Assembly (NCBI RefSeq): GCF_001601575.1
Contig: NZ_LOHZ01000028.1
Location: forward strand, 1 to 59,048
Direction: 5' to 3'
DNA length: 59,048 nt
Origin: Thermovenabulum gondwanense
GTDB taxonomy: Bacteria > Bacillota > Thermosediminibacteria > Thermosediminibacterales > Thermosediminibacteraceae
The translations under genes were made by a program, and so were the position numbers. Position 1 is the first letter of the stretch. Each line of letters starts with the position of its first letter. The notes below the pieces were generated by a model. The model did not search any database, was not told the DNA's origin, and saw only the letters and a program-made list of their open reading frames with translations. Below, in pieces: positions 44,773-53,073 of this stretch.

Positions 44773-46029
44773 ATGAGGATATTGGTGGTTGGCCAGGGTG
44801 GAAGGGAGCATGCTCTTTGTTATGCCATTGCTAAAAGCAAAAAGGTAAAGGAAATTTTCGTGTCACCGGGCAATCCGGGGATGGATGAAATAGCCCGGAG
44901 AGTCGATATAAATGCGGAAAATATTGCAGGCCTTGCAGATTTCGCTTTGAATAAAAATATAGATATTACGGTGGTAGGACCTGAAACACCTTTAGCCCTG
45001 GGTATTTCCGATGAATTTAATAAAAGGGGATTGAATGTTATTGGACCTGTAAAAGAAGGTGCGCTGCTTGAAAGCAGCAAAGTTTTCGCAAAAAATCTTA
45101 TGAGAAAATATTCCGTTCCCACCGCATTTTACGAAGTGTTTGACGATTACAGGAAAGCTTTAGAATTTATTGAGGTGCAAAAATTTCCGGTTGTTATAAA
45201 GGCGGAAGGTTTAGCCCAGGGAAAGGGAGTGGTTATTGCCCGGGATAAAAGGGAAGCCCGGGAAGCTTTAGAAGATATAATGGTGAAAAAAGTTTTCGGT
45301 AGTTCGGGAGAAAGGGTAGTTATTGAAGAATTCCTGGAAGGACGGGAAGTCACGGTACTTGCTTTTTGTGATGGTAATTCTATAATCCCAATGCTTCCAA
45401 GCAGAGACCATAAAAGACTTTTTGATAATAATGAAGGGCCAAACACGGGTGGAATGGGGGCGATTTGTCCCTGCCCGGATGTGGATGGTAATTTAATGGA
45501 GGATATCTATAAGAAAATACTGATAAGAACTTTGGAGGGTTTAAAGAAAGAAGGTATAATCTATAAAGGTATTCTTTACGCGGGTTTAATGCTCACAAAA
45601 GAAGGCCCCAAGGTACTTGAATTCAACTGCCGTTTTGGTGACCCTGAAGCTCAGGCGGTATTGCCGCTTTTAAAAAGCGATGTTGTAGAAATTTTCGAAA
45701 GTATAATTAACGAAAATCTTGATAAACAAACCATCGAATGGGAAGGACTATTTGCAGTTAATGTGGTTGCCGCATCGGGCGGGTATCCCGGCAAGTACGA
45801 AAAAGGCAAAAAAATAATAGGCCTTGAAAAGGCCAGGCAAAAAGGAGTTTTTGTCTTTCATTCAGGCACCTTAAAATCCGGTAATGAATATTACACATCC
45901 GGCGGCAGGGTTCTTTCGGTTACAGCGATGGGAGCAAAACTAAGCGAGGCAAGGGAAAAGGCGTATGATGCTTTAAAGGAAATATATTTTGAGGGAATGC
46001 ATTTTAGAAAAGATATTGGACTATACTAA
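44773..46029 (+). CDS. purD: Phosphoribosylamine-glycine ligase
   Basis: 418 aa ATP-grasp enzyme. LVVGQGGREHALCYAIAKS, KAEGLAQGKGVVIA, PSRDHKRLFDNNEGPNTGGM and LEFNCRFGDPEAQAVLPLL are diagnostic. Last gene of the operon; its end overlaps the convergent phosphodiesterase gene by 9 bases with no terminator hairpin. purB is missing from the cluster and must lie elsewhere. Confidence 0.97.
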   Translation: MRILVVGQGGREHALCYAIAKSKKVKEIFVSPGNPGMDEIARRVDINAENIAGLADFALNKNIDITVVGPETPLALGISDEFNKRGLNVIGPVKEGALLESSKVFAKNLMRKYSVPTAFYEVFDDYRKALEFIEVQKFPVVIKAEGLAQGKGVVIARDKREAREALEDIMVKKVFGSSGERVVIEEFLEGREVTVLAFCDGNSIIPMLPSRDHKRLFDNNEGPNTGGMGAICPCPDVDGNLMEDIYKKILIRTLEGLKKEGIIYKGILYAGLMLTKEGPKVLEFNCRFGDPEAQAVLPLLKSDVVEIFESIINENLDKQTIEWEGLFAVNVVAASGGYPGKYEKGKKIIGLEKARQKGVFVFHSGTLKSGNEYYTSGGRVLSVTAMGAKLSEAREKAYDALKEIYFEGMHFRKDIGLY

Positions 46030-46569
46030 TTTATATTCTAATATCACTTCTTTTGACTCAATATTATAAAGTTTTACCACATCCTCGAGGATTATTCCGC
46101 AGGAAGGAATACCGTCCTTCGGCAAAGAGGGTGAGCCGGGATTTATAAGTATTACATTGCCTATTTTTTCAATAGTTTTAACATGTGTATGTCCTGCAAT
46201 TAAAAAATCCACACCCCAATCATTACATAAGTTCAACCATTCCTCAAGGGGTTTATCGTGGCCGTGAATGGCCACTATTTTTTTTGCATAAGTATATATT
46301 AAAGCATAGCTGTTTTGAATGGGAAACCTCAACAGCATCTGGTCTATAGCGGCATCGCAATTACCGCAGGCTGCAACAATAGGTTGTTTACATTCGTTTA
46401 ATAAACGGGCTAATCTTTGCGGGTCATAACCTGCAGGCAGCGGGTTTCTCGGGCCATGGTATAAAACATCCCCCGTGTGCACTATGAGGTCGCAGTCTTT
46501 AATAATATCGAAGGCTTTCAAAAAGGCTTCTGCACTTCCATGGGTATCACTTATTAAACCGATTTTCAT
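46021..46569 (-). CDS. YfcE/MJ0936-type metallophosphoesterase
   Basis: 182 aa. The five metal-binding blocks are present: SDTHG (near residue 7), TGDVLYHG, GNCD, IHGHDKP and AGHTHV. Proteins of this type hydrolyse phosphodiesters such as bis-pNPP in vitro; the natural substrate is unknown. The start ATG 46569 lies inside the end of the CCA-type nucleotidyltransferase gene (23-base overlap), so the two are cotranscribed. Confidence 0.9.
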   Translation of the reverse strand: MKIGLISDTHGSAEAFLKAFDIIKDCDLIVHTGDVLYHGPRNPLPAGYDPQRLARLLNECKQPIVAACGNCDAAIDQMLLRFPIQNSYALIYTYAKKIVAIHGHDKPLEEWLNLCNDWGVDFLIAGHTHVKTIEKIGNVILINPGSPSLPKDGIPSCGIILEDVVKLYNIESKEVILEYKLV

Positions 46570-47908
46570 TTAAATTTCCTCCTTCTTGGGGTAAAAATTT
46601 ATTTTTTGCCATTTCAAGAAGAATATTTTTTTCATTTAAAGATGGATCTTTTAAAATTTCATCCAAAAGATAGCTTAATATTTGACCTATTAGAGGACCC
46701 GGCTTTAAATTAAAGGCTTTAATTAAATCATCGCCTTTTACGGCTAAGTCCTTCAGGTTGTAATGTAAATTTTCTTTCTGTAGAATTTCTAATTTGTTTA
46801 TGAGATTTGATAATCCCGGGCCTATTGCCTGGGGAAAACCGCTGGCAAGCCTATCGGCTTTTCTAATTTCAATGAGGTCGTAAATATTCTCCCACCCCAC
46901 GGTAAAAACAAGCTTTCTTGCTTTATAAAGGTCATCCTCAGGGTAAAAAATGAACATATGATGTTTTATTAAATGGATCACCTTTTTAATGGTTTTTGAG
47001 TCGTATTTTAACCTTCTTAAAACTTCTTCAGCTATTTTGGCAGATATCTCATGGTGGTTGGGAAATTCTAAACCATATTCCTTTTTTTCCGCACAAAAGG
47101 GCTTCCCTACATCATGCAGGACTCCGACAAGCTTAAGGTGTAACTTCTTTGAAAGGTATTTACTCATTATAAGATTATGTTCCAATACATCATAGGGTTT
47201 ATTGTAATGTTCAACTCCCATTCCTTCTAAAAGTTCGGGTATAATAAAATTCAAAAGATTTGTCAAAAAAAGCATGTTAAGGCCCTCGTAAGAATAATCG
47301 GACAGGAGTATTTTTGAAAACTCATCCCTGATCCTTTCCCTGGAAATAGTTTCTAATAGCGGGGATTTTGCTTTTATGGCGTATAATGTGGAAGGTTCGA
47401 TGGTAAAATTGAGCTGTGCCATAAACCTTACCGCTCTTAATGCCCTGAGAGGGTCTTCCCAAATTCTTTTTGAAGAACCGGTGCATCTTATTATTTTGTT
47501 TTTAATATCTTCTATTCCTCCAAAGGGGTCAATAATTTTATTTTCTATCGGATCGTAAGCAATGGAATTTATTGTAAAATCCCTTCTTGAAAGGTCATTT
47601 TCAATAGAGTCAACAATACTATAATGGGGCTTTCTTCCCGGAGCGTCATTTCTAAAGGGGGTTATCTCTATTCTTTTGTCCTTTAGAACGTACAAAAAAG
47701 TTCCAAAATCCCCGTAAGGAATTGCTTTTGGTATTACTTTTTGAATTTCATAGGGTCGGGCGCTGGTAGATACGTCATAGTCAAAATTTTCTTTTCCCAA
47801 AAGTGCATCCCTTACTGTCCCTCCTACTATATAGGCTTGATAACCGTTATTTTTAAAACGTTTTATAACTTCCATAACATCCTGGGGTATTTTTATTTGG
47901 GGTAACAT
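46547..47908 (-). CDS. CCA-adding-type tRNA nucleotidyltransferase with HD domain
   Basis: 453 aa. The class II nucleotidyltransferase head has YIVGGTVRDALLG and the acidic DYD in FDYDVSTSA; RRDFTINSIAYDP, DPLRALRAVRFMAQL (neck) follow. An HD phosphohydrolase domain (VGVLHDVGKPF, about residue 258) is inserted in the C-terminal half. It adds CCA (or only part of it, as some Firmicute enzymes do) to tRNA 3' ends; poly(A) polymerase activity cannot be excluded from sequence. Confidence 0.88.
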   Translation of the reverse strand: MLPQIKIPQDVMEVIKRFKNNGYQAYIVGGTVRDALLGKENFDYDVSTSARPYEIQKVIPKAIPYGDFGTFLYVLKDKRIEITPFRNDAPGRKPHYSIVDSIENDLSRRDFTINSIAYDPIENKIIDPFGGIEDIKNKIIRCTGSSKRIWEDPLRALRAVRFMAQLNFTIEPSTLYAIKAKSPLLETISRERIRDEFSKILLSDYSYEGLNMLFLTNLLNFIIPELLEGMGVEHYNKPYDVLEHNLIMSKYLSKKLHLKLVGVLHDVGKPFCAEKKEYGLEFPNHHEISAKIAEEVLRRLKYDSKTIKKVIHLIKHHMFIFYPEDDLYKARKLVFTVGWENIYDLIEIRKADRLASGFPQAIGPGLSNLINKLEILQKENLHYNLKDLAVKGDDLIKAFNLKPGPLIGQILSYLLDEILKDPSLNEKNILLEMAKNKFLPQEGGNLNENRFNK

Positions 47909-48062
47909 ATTTACCTCCGGTATAATAAAAGAATAAATTTGAAGATTTATGTTGTTAAATCAAAATATATCATAATTTTACGTTTAATAAAAGATTATAA
48001 GTTTTTGAAGAGATGTTTAAAAAAAATTTTTATGCTATACTTTATATTTAGATGAGTATAAT

Positions 48063-48152
48063 GTATCCGAAGAACCGCCTGCTGGGACCGGATGCATTAA
48101 AAAGGGCGGAATATAAATAGCCCAGCCTCAAGCAAGACATTTTCAGCTTGAG
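48063..48152 (+). promoter_or_regulatory. Unassigned structured leader before the thioredoxin-like gene
   Basis: A cluster of mutually complementary GC-rich segments stands out from AT-rich sequence: GTATCCG (48063-48069) with CGGATGC (48089-48095); CCGCC (48075-48079) with GGCGG (48105-48109); GCTGGG (48081-48086) with CCCAGC (48121-48126); and CTCAAGC (48127-48133) with GCTTGAG (48146-48152). The middle pairs cross, so a pseudoknot or alternating folds are possible. The last hairpin ends 2 bases before AAAGGAGG. No known riboswitch class is recognised. A TATAAT at 48057-48062 might be the -10 box. Confidence 0.4.
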
Positions 48153-48165
48153 CAAAAGGAGGATG

Positions 48166-48675
48166 ATGGATTTTAAAAAGCTTTTTTTAAAGGGGATAGA
48201 TTTTGAAGATTTTTTAGAACAAGCTGACGAAAACTCGAGGAAAAAGATTGAGGATATTTACGGCAAAATAAACTTTAACGATAAATTGGTAGAAAGAATT
48301 AATGAGATTAATAAAAAAGTAAAGGTCCTGGTTTTTGCTGAAAGCTGGTGTCCCGATTGCATTGCTGCCGTTCCCGTCCTCATAAAAATGGCAAAAACCT
48401 CGGGTGTTATAGATTATGCAATACTGCCAAAAGAAGGAAATGAGGAATTACTGGAAAATTATAAATACGATGGAAAACCCCGAATTCCCACTTTTATTTT
48501 CCTTGATGAAAATTACAGAGAGTTAGGAAATTACGTAGAAATACCTGCTAAAATAAAAGAAATTTACGAAAAGGGTATGCAGGCGGATTACATTGTAGCC
48601 CGCAGAAATTACAGAAATGGTCTATATTCGGATATGATTGCGGAAGAATTTTTAAATATTATTGAGGGAAGATGA
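48166..48675 (+). CDS. Thioredoxin-like protein (CPDC motif)
   Basis: About 169 aa. A helical N-terminal extension (1-50) leads into a thioredoxin fold with VFAESWCPDCIAAVPVL; Cys62 and Cys65 form the redox pair, and a cis-proline is expected in RIPTFIFLDE. This resembles the thioredoxin-like family of bacilli with WCPDC, not canonical WCGPC thioredoxin. Starts at 48163, 48166 are both close to AAAGGAGG (48155-48162). It is followed 9 bases later by the DUF1284 gene. Target proteins are unknown. Confidence 0.82.
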   Translation: MDFKKLFLKGIDFEDFLEQADENSRKKIEDIYGKINFNDKLVERINEINKKVKVLVFAESWCPDCIAAVPVLIKMAKTSGVIDYAILPKEGNEELLENYKYDGKPRIPTFIFLDENYRELGNYVEIPAKIKEIYEKGMQADYIVARRNYRNGLYSDMIAEEFLNIIEGR

Positions 48676-48684
48676 GAACAGCCT

Positions 48685-49068
48685 ATGATTAAACTTAGAG
48701 GGCATCATTTAATTTGCTTGAATTATTACGATGGGGATGGTATTGATGAAAGGTTTAAAGAAAATGTGCAACTTATAAAGAAAAAAATGGCCGAGGGAGA
48801 TGCGGTAAAGGTTGTAGAGGGTCCTGATGATGTATGTGAAGGATGTAAATATCTAAAAGATTTTACTTGTCATTATTCTTTGAGCTCAGAAGATGAGGTA
48901 AAAAGCTTGGATAATTTGGCTTTAAAGCACTTGAAATTTGCTGCAGGGGATTCGATTCGTTTTTCTGATTTGAAAAAAATCCTTTCTTTTATACCATTAG
49001 AGTTTTATAAAGAGTTCTGCAGCGGATGTAATTTTGAAGGATATTGTAAAAATCCTTTAAAAAACTGA
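48685..49068 (+). CDS. DUF1284 cysteine-rich protein
   Basis: 127 aa opening with KLRGHHLICLNYYDGDG, the signature of DUF1284. It has seven cysteines (11, 51, 54, 62, 112, 115, 121) arranged as CxxC pairs, suggesting a metal or Fe-S cluster. It is cotranscribed with the thioredoxin-like gene; a shared redox function is inferred from this alone. A terminator follows. Confidence 0.82.
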   Translation: MIKLRGHHLICLNYYDGDGIDERFKENVQLIKKKMAEGDAVKVVEGPDDVCEGCKYLKDFTCHYSLSSEDEVKSLDNLALKHLKFAAGDSIRFSDLKKILSFIPLEFYKEFCSGCNFEGYCKNPLKN

Positions 49069-49084
49069 AAAAGTTTTATTATAT

Positions 49085-49109
49085 CCACCCTCCGGGGTGG
49101 TATTTTTTT
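49085..49109 (+). terminator. Rho-independent terminator
   Basis: CCACCC (49085-49090) and GGGTGG (49095-49100), 4-nt loop, followed by a T-run; ends the thioredoxin-like/DUF1284 operon. Confidence 0.9.
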
Positions 49110-49238
49110 ATAATTTATAATTATTGATTATTTTTTTAATATATTGTATCATTTAATCAGACAAGTTAGTTAAAAGTTTAGCAATTTACAAAAAATAATA
49201 AAAATAGACAAAAAATTGATTATAAGGAGGATTCTAAA

Positions 49239-50645
49239 TTGTACAACCTTTCCTTTGAACACACTTTCGGATTAGTGATTACACTGCTTTTTATCACCTT
49301 TCTCGGATATTTTTCGGGTAGGAATATTAAAAGTTCTTCCGATTTTTCTACGGGAGGAAGAAGAGCGGATTCATCCGTAATTGTCGGAGCAATAACGGGA
49401 ACGCTGGTAGGAGGCGCGTCTACCATCGGAACGGCTCAGCTCGCTTTTGTTTCCGGGCTTTCTGCCTGGTGGTTCACCTTAGGAGCCGGTATAGGATGTC
49501 TGGTTCTGGCGCTTTTTTTTGCCGAACCATTCTATAAAATGAATAAAGGAACAATACCTCAAATTCTCTGCGACGAATACGGTCAAATTGCAGGGCCTAT
49601 TTCCAGTATTTTTGTTTCTATTGGCATGTTTTTAAATATTGTAGCTCAGGTTCTTTCTGCCGTAGCCCTGATTACATCAATGTTTAAAATGCTGCCTTTT
49701 TCGGCTGCAGTAATTGCGATATTAATTATGGCTACCTACGTTATTTTCGGTGGGGTTTGGGGTGCGGGAATTGTCGGCGTGGCAAAACTTTTGCTCTTAT
49801 ATCTTGCAATGCTGGTAGGAGGTATTATTTCGTATAAAGGCCTGGGAGGATTATCGGGAATATTTAGTACCTTTCCGGCAAACCCATACTTTAACTTATT
49901 CGGGAGAGGATTCTGGGTAGATTTTGCTGCAGGTTTTTCGCTGGTTATAGGCGTTATTTCCACCCAGACCTATTTTCAGGCGGTGGTGTCAGGGAAAAGT
50001 GTAAAAGAAGCCAAAAAAGGTGCATTAATTAGTGCGATAATCATTCCTCCAATCGGTATAGCGGGGATTTTAATAGGACTTTATATGAAAGCAAATTTCC
50101 CCAACATAAATCCAGCCTCGGCTCTACCTTTGTTCGTTATAAACCATTTAAACCCCTGGCTGGGCGGAGTGATACTCGCCACCTTACTCATAGCCGTTGC
50201 AGGAACGGGTTCCGGGCTTACGCTGGGGATCAGCACCATCTTTGCCAAAGATATTTATGCAAAATTCATTAATCCAAAGGCAAATGACGGTGTTTTGCTG
50301 AGGGTAACGAGATTAAGTATAATAGCGGTTTTGAGCATCACGCTCTTATTCATCACCGGAAACCTGAAATCCCTGATTTTAAAGTGGAGCTTTATGTCTA
50401 TGGGACTTAGGGGGGCTACGGTTTTCGCTCCCTTATGTGCGGCAATATTTATGAGAGGAAGGGTTGACAGGAGATTTGCAATCCTGTCAATGGTCATAAG
50501 CCCGTTAACGGTGCTAGTCGGTAAATTTATTCTACCCGAGAATATAGACCCTCTTATTCCGGGGATATTAATAGGTATGCTATTAATTTTTGCAGGAGCC
50601 CTTTTTAATAAAAGAACTCCCAAAAACAAAACTCAGATGGCTTAA
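49239..50645 (+). CDS. Sodium:solute symporter family (SSS) transporter
   Basis: 468 aa with 12-13 transmembrane helices. Family features are the early GYFSGRNIKSSSDFSTGGRR, GTLVGGASTIGTAQLAFVSGLSAWWFTLG and the GTGSGLTLGISTIFAKDIY segment. It takes up a solute with Na+; SSS substrates range from sugars and proline to carboxylates. Position directly before an 86-aa protein and a two-subunit CoA-transferase suggests an organic acid that is then activated to its CoA ester (inference). TTG start after AAGGAGG. Confidence 0.88.
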   Translation: MYNLSFEHTFGLVITLLFITFLGYFSGRNIKSSSDFSTGGRRADSSVIVGAITGTLVGGASTIGTAQLAFVSGLSAWWFTLGAGIGCLVLALFFAEPFYKMNKGTIPQILCDEYGQIAGPISSIFVSIGMFLNIVAQVLSAVALITSMFKMLPFSAAVIAILIMATYVIFGGVWGAGIVGVAKLLLLYLAMLVGGIISYKGLGGLSGIFSTFPANPYFNLFGRGFWVDFAAGFSLVIGVISTQTYFQAVVSGKSVKEAKKGALISAIIIPPIGIAGILIGLYMKANFPNINPASALPLFVINHLNPWLGGVILATLLIAVAGTGSGLTLGISTIFAKDIYAKFINPKANDGVLLRVTRLSIIAVLSITLLFITGNLKSLILKWSFMSMGLRGATVFAPLCAAIFMRGRVDRRFAILSMVISPLTVLVGKFILPENIDPLIPGILIGMLLIFAGALFNKRTPKNKTQMA

Positions 50646-50670
50646 ATTAAACTTGTCAGGGGGAATTATA

Positions 50671-50928
50671 ATGAAAAATCTAATGAACTATATATGGCTT
50701 TTAAATGCCTGCAATAACAGCCTGCTGGAAGCGGAAATCCTTTCAAAACAGGCTCTTGAAAGGTATGATGAATTTTTTAAAGAAATCGAAGGTATAAAAG
50801 GAGAAGAAAGAGATTGTTTGAAAAAAGAACTGGAAAATTCTATTTTATACATTGATGAAAAAGTAAAATTCTTACAACTTTTATCGGAGAAACTAAAGGA
50901 AGTTATTCCTTTACTAAAGGAGGAGTAA
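50671..50928 (+). CDS. Small helical protein of unknown function (85-86 aa)
   Basis: ATG 50671 follows CAGGGGG. The product is almost entirely helical with heptad-like leucines and many charged residues, so it is probably a helical hairpin or coiled coil. It has no membrane segment. It lies 25 bases after the symporter and 4 bases before the CoA-transferase alpha gene, so it is almost certainly part of this operon. I do not recognise a family. Confidence 0.65.
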   Translation: MKNLMNYIWLLNACNNSLLEAEILSKQALERYDEFFKEIEGIKGEERDCLKKELENSILYIDEKVKFLQLLSEKLKEVIPLLKEE

Positions 50929-50932
50929 GATT

Positions 50933-52054
50933 ATGATTAGCTCCGAACTTAAAAACAAGGTTATGACCGCAAAAGAGGCCGTTGAAAGGTTTATTAAACC
51001 GGGAACCCACATAGCCTTTGGCGGATTTACGATATTAAGGAGACCGATGACAATTGCCAGGGAGATTGTAAGGCAAGGGATAAAAGACCTTTTTGTTACC
51101 ATGAACGGTGGAACACTGGTTGAAGAAATGCTTGCTGGAGCGGGATTAATCAAGTGGCTCGAAACTACTTACTTAGGCCTGGAAGGTGGCATGCCCGTTG
51201 CTTATGCTATAAGGCAGGCCATTGAATCGGGAGAAATCGAACTTATAGAAGATTACAGTAACTGGAGCTTTGCTCAGAGGACTTTGGCAGGAAGATTGGG
51301 TCTTCCTTTTATGCCCTGTCTTGGCGATATTGGCAGCGATCTTATTGAATACGATACATTCAAAAAGGCCGGGCTAAGAGGCAAGAAGGAAAACGGAGAT
51401 TTTATTCACCCCGGAATACCTCCCAAAAAATATGAAATTATAGATGACCCCTTTGAGGGATTTGGGTTAAGACCCAGAAGATTTTTAAGCGGGGAAGATT
51501 CCTGCGTAAATAAAACTAATGCATACAGAGAGGGTAAGATAAATTCGAAAAAGTATACCGGAAAAGAAGGAGTTAAGGTTGCCCTTGTACCTCCTTTAAT
51601 GCCCGAAGTATGTGTAGTGAGGGCTCAAAGAGTTGCTCTCGACGGCACCGTAAGAATAGAAGGCCTTATAGGTCCGGACCTGGATCAATCCCTTTGCGGT
51701 AGGATACTTATAGTAGAATGTGAAAGGATATGTCCACCGGAAGAGTTAAGAGCCGTTCCGGAACATAACCAGATAGCTGCTCATTTTGTACATGCTATTG
51801 TGGAACAACCCTTCGGAGCTTACCCCAGTGCCGTTCCAAATTACTACGATTACGATTATTCATGGTTTAAGAATTACGTAAAAGAGGTAAATCATCAGCC
51901 CAAAGAAAAAGTAAAGGAATTCTGGGAAAAGCATGTAAAGGAAACCAGGGATGATTGGGATTATTTGTACAATAGGGTAGGAATAAAGAAACTTTTTTCA
52001 TTGAGAACCGATCCTAAATACCACTATAATCCGAACCTGGACAGATTCAATTGA
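50933..52054 (+). CDS. Family I CoA-transferase, subunit alpha (GctA-like)
   Basis: 373 aa. N-terminal MTAKEAVERFIKPGTHIAFGGF is the CoA-binding start of glutaconate CoA-transferase-type alpha subunits; FVTMNGGTLVEEMLAGAG and EDYSNWSFAQRTLAGRLGLPF continue the fold. It is longer at the C-terminus than GctA of Acidaminococcus, with an aromatic-rich end (PNYYDYDYSWFKNYV). It is paired with the beta subunit 15 bases downstream. The acid substrate is unknown. Confidence 0.88.
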   Translation: MISSELKNKVMTAKEAVERFIKPGTHIAFGGFTILRRPMTIAREIVRQGIKDLFVTMNGGTLVEEMLAGAGLIKWLETTYLGLEGGMPVAYAIRQAIESGEIELIEDYSNWSFAQRTLAGRLGLPFMPCLGDIGSDLIEYDTFKKAGLRGKKENGDFIHPGIPPKKYEIIDDPFEGFGLRPRRFLSGEDSCVNKTNAYREGKINSKKYTGKEGVKVALVPPLMPEVCVVRAQRVALDGTVRIEGLIGPDLDQSLCGRILIVECERICPPEELRAVPEHNQIAAHFVHAIVEQPFGAYPSAVPNYYDYDYSWFKNYVKEVNHQPKEKVKEFWEKHVKETRDDWDYLYNRVGIKKLFSLRTDPKYHYNPNLDRFN

Positions 52055-52069
52055 GGGAAGGGTGAAAAA

Positions 52070-52945
52070 ATGCCTTTAGATATAAATGTTAAGGAATATG
52101 AAGAATACTTAATAAAAATGGGTCTGGAAAAAGATAAATACACTTATATGGAACTTTTGGCTGTGGCAACGGCAAGGGAGATGCCCGACGAGGCCTTTGC
52201 GTTTGTAGGGACGGGATTACCCCTTCTTGCCGCTATGCTTGCCCAGCATACCCATGCTCCCAACATGACGATAATCCTGGAAGCGGGCACGGTAGGTCCT
52301 AAAATTGAACATATACCCGTTTCCGTTGCGGACCCCAGAGCGTGCTATCAGGCATCTACCCTTTCTACTCTTGTAGATGCATTTGGAACCTTAGCGGCCA
52401 GGGGGTACTGTACCCTCGGAGTTCTCGGAGCAGCAGAATGCGATAAATACGGCAACCTTAATTCAACAGCAATAGGTAGCTACTGGCCGAAAGGGGTTTC
52501 CGAAACGGGAAGAGGACCGGATGTTAGGTTTACAGGGAGTGGAGGGGCAAACAGTATAGCCAGCTTAGCGGATAAGATAATCGCCATGATGGTCCACGAG
52601 AAAAGGCGCCTCCCCGATAAGGTCCAATATTTAACCACACCGGCGGGAATGAGGGGGCCCAAAGGAGAGACGAGATTCGATTACGGCCTTTACAGAGGTG
52701 GAGAACTGGTGGTGGTTACCGACCTTTGCAAAATGAAGCCCGATCCCGAAACGGGTATACTTTTCCTTGACGAAATTTATCCGGGGATCGATCCGGAATT
52801 TGTAAAAGAGAATACGGGATTTAAGCTTGATATTTCGAGGTGCAGAGTTATGGAGCCACCTACGGAAGAAGAGTTGATGATTTTAAGGATGAAGGTTGAT
52901 CCGGAAAGGATTTATCTGGGAAGAAAGCCAAAAAGAAAAGAATAA
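52070..52945 (+). CDS. Family I CoA-transferase, subunit beta (GctB-like)
   Basis: 291 aa. FVGTGLPLLAAMLAQHTHAP and IILEAGTVGPKIEHIPVSVAD match the beta subunit; the Glu in LEAGTVGP is the expected catalytic residue that forms the glutamyl-CoA intermediate. GSGGANSIASLADKII is a further conserved stretch. Together with the alpha subunit it should move CoA between an acyl-CoA and a free acid. A strong terminator follows. Confidence 0.9.
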   Translation: MPLDINVKEYEEYLIKMGLEKDKYTYMELLAVATAREMPDEAFAFVGTGLPLLAAMLAQHTHAPNMTIILEAGTVGPKIEHIPVSVADPRACYQASTLSTLVDAFGTLAARGYCTLGVLGAAECDKYGNLNSTAIGSYWPKGVSETGRGPDVRFTGSGGANSIASLADKIIAMMVHEKRRLPDKVQYLTTPAGMRGPKGETRFDYGLYRGGELVVVTDLCKMKPDPETGILFLDEIYPGIDPEFVKENTGFKLDISRCRVMEPPTEEELMILRMKVDPERIYLGRKPKRKE

Positions 52946-52973
52946 GGGTGCAAAAAACGCACCCATTTTTTTT
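52946..52973 (+). terminator. Rho-independent terminator
   Basis: GGGTGC (52946-52951) and GCACCC (52959-52964) then a long T-run, immediately after the CoA-transferase beta stop codon. Confidence 0.95.
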
Positions 52974-53073
52974 TAAGTTTAATTTACAGGTATAGCAAAA
53001 ACAAAGCAAATTTTATAAAATGATTATAAGGTATAAAAATTAAATTTAAATTTAGCAAAAGGAAGGTAATAAC

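Noticed and set aside
48075-48086. CCGCCTGCTGGG resembles the conserved CCGCCTGGGC of the ZTP (pfl) riboswitch 3' domain.
   Set aside because: It has inserted bases and the required GC-rich 5' domain of that class is absent upstream, where the sequence is AT-rich.
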